A stretch of DNA of 9,523 nt from JACDDK01 sp038198445 (GTDB lineage: Bacteria > Actinomycetota > Rubrobacteria > Rubrobacterales > Rubrobacteraceae): NCBI GenBank assembly GCA_038198445.1, contig JBBPZZ010000015.1:1-9523 (forward strand). The letters run 5' to 3'. The notes under the pieces were generated by a model. That model saw only the letters and a list, made by a program, of their open reading frames with translations. It was not told the origin of the DNA and ran no database searches. Positions 5,610 to 9,523 of the stretch are shown here, piece after piece (position 1 is the stretch's first letter; every line of letters starts with the position of its first letter). The translations under genes and the position numbers were made by a program.

Positions 5610-6620
5610 CTGAAAGTAGCGACACACCTGATCTTCGCCGAGTGCTGCGGCTTCGCAACCTCAGCTATCTTCAATGTCCACTACGAGACTCCATCAGTGC
5701 TGATCGCTGCTGCTACCTCGGTGCTGCCCGACGCCGACTACCCGAAGTCCTGGATCGGCCACCAGCTAGGCTCCATCTCCGAAGACCTAAACCGCTTCTT
5801 CGGCCACCGTAGCTTCCTCCATAGCTTCCTTGCCCTGATGCTGGTCACGGTGATTCTGGGCCTACCCTTGTGGTGGATCTTCGGACGTCCCGCCGTAATC
5901 GTGGCGGTCTTTGTAGGTTATGGATCTCACTTGCTTGCGGACATGATGACTCTTGGCGGTGTCCAACTCTTCTGGCCTTCTCGTCTCATCGCAGTTCTTC
6001 CTGGTAGAGACGAGTACCGGGTGGTCTCAGGTGGCAACTCAGAGCGTGTCTTCGTCGCCATAGCTCTTATCCTCGCCCTGCTCTTCTACCCGGTCTCCCG
6101 GCTCGGCTTCGACGGCCTGATCTACCGCATGGGAGGATCCGACACTCTCTACGGCCAGGTCACCAAAGTAACCGATGGAGACACCATCAAGGTAGAGACC
6201 CAGAACCGAACTACTCCGGTAAGGTTAATAGGAGTAGACACCCCGGAGACCGTCGCTCCCGATCAACCCATCGGATGCTACGGCAAGAGAGCCAGCGACT
6301 ACACCAAGCAGATTCTCTACGAGCGCCAGATCAACGACAAAGACCGTGTCCTGCGCGAAGGCCGGCTCGTGCGCCTGGAGATCCCGCGTATCGGAGACTC
6401 CGAAGACGCCTATGGCCGCACCCTCGCCTACGTCTATATAGACACTGACAAAGATGGCCGCTACGAACACTCCTTCAATGAGGACCTCATCACCCTGGGC
6501 TTCGCCCGTATTACTACCTTCTCCCACGCCCACAGCCGGGAGTTCCAGCGGCTGCAGGACGAGGCCGAGGAGCGGGGCTCTGGCCTCTGGAGTGCCTGCC
6601 CTGATATGGACGATTCCTGA
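5610..6620 (+). CDS. YdjM/DUF457-type membrane metal-dependent hydrolase fused to a thermonuclease (SNase) domain
   Basis: From CTG 5610 the product is 336 aa. Residues 1-165 match the YdjM/DUF457 inner-membrane family: ATHLIFA (4-10), LPDADYPKS (39-47), GHRSFLHSF (65-73), GYGSHLLADMMT (103-114), several hydrophobic helices and a last membrane segment near 146-164 (ERVFVAIALILALLFYPVS). Residues 180-332 are a staphylococcal-nuclease domain with the key residues in place: VTDGDTIKV (D191), VRLIGVDTPE (R205, D210, E213) and YGRTLAYVY (R270). The family's conserved N-terminal TH pair is lost if translation begins at the first ordinary start codon, GTG 5697 (307 aa). Between the preceding TAG and 5697 there is no ATG, GTG or TTG, so a CTG start is preferred. 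Predicted activity is membrane-tethered, calcium-dependent cleavage of DNA or RNA. Which side of the membrane carries the nuclease cannot be decided from sequence. Confidence 0.83.
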   Translation: MKVATHLIFAECCGFATSAIFNVHYETPSVLIAAATSVLPDADYPKSWIGHQLGSISEDLNRFFGHRSFLHSFLALMLVTVILGLPLWWIFGRPAVIVAVFVGYGSHLLADMMTLGGVQLFWPSRLIAVLPGRDEYRVVSGGNSERVFVAIALILALLFYPVSRLGFDGLIYRMGGSDTLYGQVTKVTDGDTIKVETQNRTTPVRLIGVDTPETVAPDQPIGCYGKRASDYTKQILYERQINDKDRVLREGRLVRLEIPRIGDSEDAYGRTLAYVYIDTDKDGRYEHSFNEDLITLGFARITTFSHAHSREFQRLQDEAEERGSGLWSACPDMDDS

Positions 6621-6622
6621 TC

Positions 6623-6662
6623 GATCGGACGCTGCGACAAGACCTCATAGCTGCATCCGATC
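6623..6662 (+). terminator. Inverted repeat after the nuclease gene, possible terminator
   Basis: Seven-base arms GATCGGA (6623-6629) and TCCGATC (6656-6662) start three bases after the nuclease stop and enclose 26 bases. There is no T-tract, so this is not a classical intrinsic terminator. It is listed only because of its position between convergent transcripts. Confidence 0.25.
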
Positions 6663-6729
6663 AAGAGTACCGGACTCCCACGGTTGGCTCGCACACCCAC
6701 CTCCCAGGCGACCCTATCCGCCCCTTCGG

Positions 6730-6746
6730 GGTTGCCTGCGGCAACC
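6730..6746. repeat. Perfect 7-bp hairpin with 3-base loop
   Basis: GGTTGCC and GGCAACC flank a TGC loop. The overlapping CCCC-TTC-GGGG (6721-6731) shares two G residues with it, so the two hairpins would be mutually exclusive when both are fully paired. No T-tract follows on either strand. It could be part of a structured transcript. Confidence 0.45.
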
Positions 6747-7043
6747 TGGCAGGAACCGGGCTGTGCTTTCCTTGAGCGCGAGGGCGAATTGCAAAGCCCC
6801 GCGAGGCGGCCCGCAGACGCCTCCGCTTCTCTCCGGCGTCCCCGGTCCTCTGCCAACGGCCACAGGGATCGAAGCGCTGCAAAGGCGCAGAGCCGCCCTG
6901 AAGGTCGGCACCCCGCCCCAGGATTGCATTGAGGATGGATGGTGAAGGCTACCCTGACACCGACTTTCATTTTGATCTGACCGAGTCTACGCTATGAAGA
7001 CTCCCGGCAACCGGCTACGTACCGTCCGCTCTTCGCCGGAAGA

Positions 7044-8564
7044 TCAGGCCCGCTTGGCCGAACGCGATGGGAAGTTCATGGGGGACGGGTTCGCGGAGGA
7101 TTCGCGCAGAGGCAGTACGAACTTCGCCTTGCATCCACCTTTGGGGAGGTTCACGAGTGAGATGTGGCCGCCGGCTCCCTCGACCAGCAGGCGCGAGATG
7201 TAGAGCCCGAGCCCGGAGGATCGCTTGCTCGTGGGCGGCTGCTTCTCTCCCCGGTAGAATTTCTCGAAGACGCGCGGGAGATCCTCGGGGGCGGCGCCCG
7301 GGCCGGAGTCGCGCATAGCGACTGTAAGCTCGTCCGCCTCCCGAGCCCCTTCCAGCACGATGTTGCCCCCTTTCGGAGTGAACCGCAGGGCGTTCTCGAA
7401 CAGGTTGTCCAGCACGCGCTCGAAGCTGTCCGCGTCGAGGGTTGCCGTCTTGCTGTCGTCGGCAGAGCTTCTCTCCGGCGCGTGGAGGGAGAAGTGGACT
7501 CCGCGTTCCGCGGCCCGGAGCCGGTATACCCCGGCTTTGCGCGAAAGCTCTTCTGGCAAGTCTGCCGACCGGGGCTGCGTCCGCGTTGTCCCTCGTTCGA
7601 GGCTAGCCACCAGCAGCATGTCGTCGAGGAGGCTCGCCATGCGTTGGCTGGCGGCTTCGATCACCGGCAAATACCGTTCCAGTCTTTCGGTTCGCTTCCG
7701 AGCATCCCGTACCTGCGAGAGGGCTTCCACGTGGCCCCGGATCACGGTCGCGGGGGTTCTGAGGTCGTGGGAGAGAGCCGCCACCGTGTCTTCGAGATCC
7801 TGCCGGCCCCGCCACTCGCGTTCGAGGGACTCTTTGAGCTCGTCGCGCAGCTCCTCGAAGGCGCGGCAGAGCTCGCCCAGTTCGTCCCGCCCATCGTAAT
7901 CGATGGAGAAGGTTAGGTCCCTGTCGCGGATGCTCTCCACGGCCCCTCTCAACTCGCCGATGGGCTCGCCGAACCTCCGGTCGAGGCGGCGGGCGAAGAA
8001 TACGGTCGAGATGGCGAGGAAGATGGCCGGTAGCAGGGCGGTGAGGGAGAGGAGGGTGAGGAGCCCCAACCGCTGGGCGGTTCCGATGGCGGCGTTGCCC
8101 CGCGGATACTCCAGAAGAAGATACCCGCCGACCTCTCCGTCCCGGATCAGCGGGACGACCTCTCTAAACCTGTCGCCGTTGGCTTCAGTGTCCGAGATCA
8201 GGCCGGTCAGCCGGGCTACGGGGACGGCGCGCTCCAGGCCCGATGTGGCCTCCAGGGGTCGTCCGCGAGCGTCCAGCAACGCGTAGCCGGCGCCACTTGT
8301 GTTGCGGACGCGCGTTGCGAGCTCCGAGCGCGCGGTCGCTCTCCCCGAGAGCAACTCCGGGGCGTTCTCTTCCGCGTAGCTTTCGATGGCGACGACCTGC
8401 TTGCTGGTGTTCGGGATCTCCTGTCCCCGCTGGGCGATGAGGTAGAAGAGAGCGCCCTCGGCGACGAGCGAGGCCACGGCGGTAACGACGAGAACGGCGA
8501 AGAAGCTCCTGGCAAAGGTCCCCGCCATGCCGGGAAGGCGAAGGGCTCCGAGCATCCTCCTCAC
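7044..8564 (-). CDS. Two-component sensor histidine kinase (membrane, HAMP-containing)
   Basis: This 506-aa protein has the standard order of a membrane sensor kinase. A first transmembrane helix at about 17-44 is followed by an extracytoplasmic sensor region at about 45-167, a second helix at 168-191 and a HAMP linker at 191-244. The dimerisation/phosphoacceptor H-box is ALSHDLRTPATVIRGH (263-278, H266). The HATPase domain has N-box DNLFENALRFTPKGG (386-400), G1 DSGPG (419-423), F-box VFEKFYRGE (432-440) and G2 SSGLGLYISRLL (449-460). All are intact. It starts at GTG (8564-8562), overlapping the stop of the restored response regulator frame (GTGA); an ATG three codons later is possible. It would phosphorylate its partner regulator, but that gene is frameshifted here, so signalling may be broken. 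The signal sensed cannot be deduced. Confidence 0.92.
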   Translation of the reverse strand: MRRMLGALRLPGMAGTFARSFFAVLVVTAVASLVAEGALFYLIAQRGQEIPNTSKQVVAIESYAEENAPELLSGRATARSELATRVRNTSGAGYALLDARGRPLEATSGLERAVPVARLTGLISDTEANGDRFREVVPLIRDGEVGGYLLLEYPRGNAAIGTAQRLGLLTLLSLTALLPAIFLAISTVFFARRLDRRFGEPIGELRGAVESIRDRDLTFSIDYDGRDELGELCRAFEELRDELKESLEREWRGRQDLEDTVAALSHDLRTPATVIRGHVEALSQVRDARKRTERLERYLPVIEAASQRMASLLDDMLLVASLERGTTRTQPRSADLPEELSRKAGVYRLRAAERGVHFSLHAPERSSADDSKTATLDADSFERVLDNLFENALRFTPKGGNIVLEGAREADELTVAMRDSGPGAAPEDLPRVFEKFYRGEKQPPTSKRSSGLGLYISRLLVEGAGGHISLVNLPKGGCKAKFVLPLRESSANPSPMNFPSRSAKRA

Positions 8565-9270
8565 GGTTCACCGGGGTCCCACTTGTACCCGATGCCCCAG
8601 ACGGTCGCGACGTAGCCGTGACCGGGATCCGCGCTTTCGAGCTTCTTGCGCACTCTCTTCACGTGTTCGGTGACGGTCTCCGGTGAGCCCAGAGAGTCCA
8701 ATCCCACACCCGCTCGTAGATCTGCTCGCGCGAGAAGACCTGACCCGGGTGTAGGGCAAGCAGCTCGACGATCTCGAACTCCTTCCTGGTGAGAGGCACG
8801 ACCTCGCCGAGAACGCGTACCTCCCGCCCTTTGAGGTCCACGGTGAGTCGACCGAAAGAGAGCGTCGCCCGTTGTCCGGGTTCGCTTCTGGCCCGTCGAT
8901 CCCTCCGGAGGTGGGCGTCAACGCGAGCGAGGAGTTCCCTCGTGCCGAACGGTTTGATCACGTAGTCGTCGGCACCCATACCGAAGCCCAAGACCTTGTC
9001 CATCTCGCTCTGGCGGGCGCTGAGCAGCAGGATCAGGACGTCCATATCCTCCCTGAGCACCCGGCAGACAGCGTAGCCGTCGAGTTTGGGCATCATGATG
9101 TCCAGGATGACCAGGTCCGGCCGACGTGTCCGCGCTACTTGCAGGGCTTCCTCGCCGTCCGCGGCGCTCAAGACCGCGTAACCTTCGTCTTCCAGAGCAT
9201 CCCGCAGGAAGCCGACGACGTCCTCCTCGTCATCGACCACCAGGATGGTCCCTTTCGTGATAGCTTCCAT
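8561..9270 (-). pseudogene. OmpR/PhoB-type response regulator with a -1 frameshift near its C-terminus
   Basis: From ATG (9270-9268) the frame encodes an intact receiver domain: acidic pocket VVDDEED (11-17), phosphoacceptor D57 in VILDIMMPKLDG, switch residue S84 in LLLSARQ and K106 in YVIKPFG. A winged-helix DNA-binding domain follows (LTRKEFEIVELLALHPGQ, then IYERVWDW at 184-191). The frame then runs out at a TGA (8661-8659), giving 203 aa. Shifting frame at about 8698 restores the normal ending: DSLGSPETVTEHVKRVRKKL, then GYVATVWGIGYKWDPGEP, stop 8563-8561. That gives 236 aa, the usual family length, with the recognition helix and wing. One missing G in TGGGACTCT explains it. The restored stop overlaps the kinase GTG by four bases, so the intact frame is ancestral. 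It is either a real inactivating mutation or a sequencing error. Confidence 0.88.
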
Positions 9271-9326
9271 CTGTTTCGCCAGTGTACCGCGAGCGATCCC
9301 GACGTACTTCGTGGCTGCGGCGGCTC

Positions 9327-9523
9327 TCACGAAACCTCCCGGCGCGAGAACCACACCAGGCTCAGGACGGTCAAGAGGGCCGCAAGCAACGTCGAGAGCG
9401 CGAGGATCGTCAGGACGATGCTTCCCGGCGAGGCCGTGGCCGTCCACTCCCCGGCGCCGGGTCCGAGGAGTCCCAGTATCGGATGGACGGCCCGAACCGG
9501 CCACGCCCAGGGCCAGGCCCACC
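9327..9523 (-). CDS. C-terminal end of a membrane protein (cut by right window edge)
   Basis: Reading leftward from the window edge, one frame runs 64 codons to a TGA (9329-9327). It contains a Trp-rich start (WAWPWAWPVRAVHP), a short Gly/Pro stretch (GLLGPGAGEW), then a clear transmembrane helix (SIVLTILALSTLLAALLTVL) and a short basic tail, FSRREVS. The hydrophobic helix and GC-rich third positions support this frame. The start and the rest of the protein lie beyond the edge, so no family can be assigned; a transporter subunit or small membrane protein is possible. The response regulator begins 56 bases downstream, so the gene may be in the same operon. Confidence 0.55.
   Translation of the reverse strand, partial: WAWPWAWPVRAVHPILGLLGPGAGEWTATASPGSIVLTILALSTLLAALLTVLSLVWFSRREVS

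Larger units (their letters stand above)
6621..7043. other. Non-coding stretch with GC-rich inverted repeats; possible element boundary
   Basis: No frame here has credible protein character, a ribosome site or a recognisable family, and no tRNA arm pattern is visible. It holds several inverted repeats. GATCGGA/TCCGATC (6623-6629 and 6656-6662) lies just after the nuclease stop. CCCC-TTC-GGGG is at 6721-6731, GGTTGCC-TGC-GGCAACC at 6730-6746 and GAGGCG/CGCCTC at 6803-6823. It separates the rightward element genes from the leftward kinase operon, so both transcripts converge here. An attachment site or a decayed gene could lie inside, but neither is demonstrated. Confidence 0.5.

Noticed and set aside
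6721..6746. Intrinsic terminator at the GC-rich hairpins
   Set aside because: Neither strand has a T-tract after the stem, so a rho-independent terminator is not supported; kept only as hairpins.
6840..6900. tRNA-like T-arm (GATCGAAGC segment) as an integration target
   Set aside because: The stem bases on either side do not pair and no acceptor or anticodon arm can be drawn.
6454..6970. Open frames on both strands spanning the end of the nuclease gene and the following gap
   Set aside because: Composition is Arg/Ser/Pro-rich and low complexity, they overlap the well-supported SNase domain, and no ribosome site or family signal supports them.

Overview
The window looks like high-GC actinobacterial DNA. 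The GC-rich third codon positions, frequent GTG/TTG starts, strong GGAG-type ribosome binding sites and regular use of ATA and AGG codons would suit a Rubrobacter-like lineage. That placement is an impression from composition and protein style, not a database result. The layout suggests an integrated mobile element (bases 1 to about 6620) beside host-type two-component signalling genes (about 7040 to 9523).

Left arm, minus strand (1-1336): a TTG-started Cro/CI-type HTH regulator overlaps a 139-aa protein by 4 bases. After 21 bases comes the N-terminal part of a DNA methyltransferase that runs off the left edge. Facing it across a roughly 95-base regulatory gap is a tightly coupled plus-strand operon (1431-4939): a 76-aa coiled-coil-type protein, a 69-aa unknown protein, an 819-aa primase-polymerase/DUF3987 replication protein, a 115-aa protein with a TubC-like N-terminal domain, and a 91-aa unknown protein. 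Genes two to five each overlap the one before by exactly four bases. A repressor facing a replication operon is the logic of a temperate phage, an integrative element or a plasmid-like element. The end of the primase gene carries a notable array of 9-bp units, partly arranged as a large inverted repeat.

After an AT-rich promoter-like dyad (about 4957-4995) comes a two-gene membrane module (5019-6620). The first gene encodes a 194-aa protein with two C-terminal membrane helices. The second encodes a fusion of a YdjM/DUF457-type membrane metal-dependent hydrolase with a staphylococcal-nuclease (thermonuclease) domain whose catalytic residues are intact. The second gene probably starts at a CTG, only two codons past the TAG of the first and in the same frame. 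This fusion and its partner are the best candidates here for an undescribed system; a DNA-degrading or entry-exclusion role is inference only.

Bases 6621-7043 hold no convincing gene, only GC-rich inverted repeats; the element boundary may lie here. Beyond it, all on the minus strand, are an intact sensor histidine kinase (7044-8564), an OmpR-type response regulator broken by an apparent 1-base deletion near 8698, and the C-terminal end of a membrane protein cut by the right edge.
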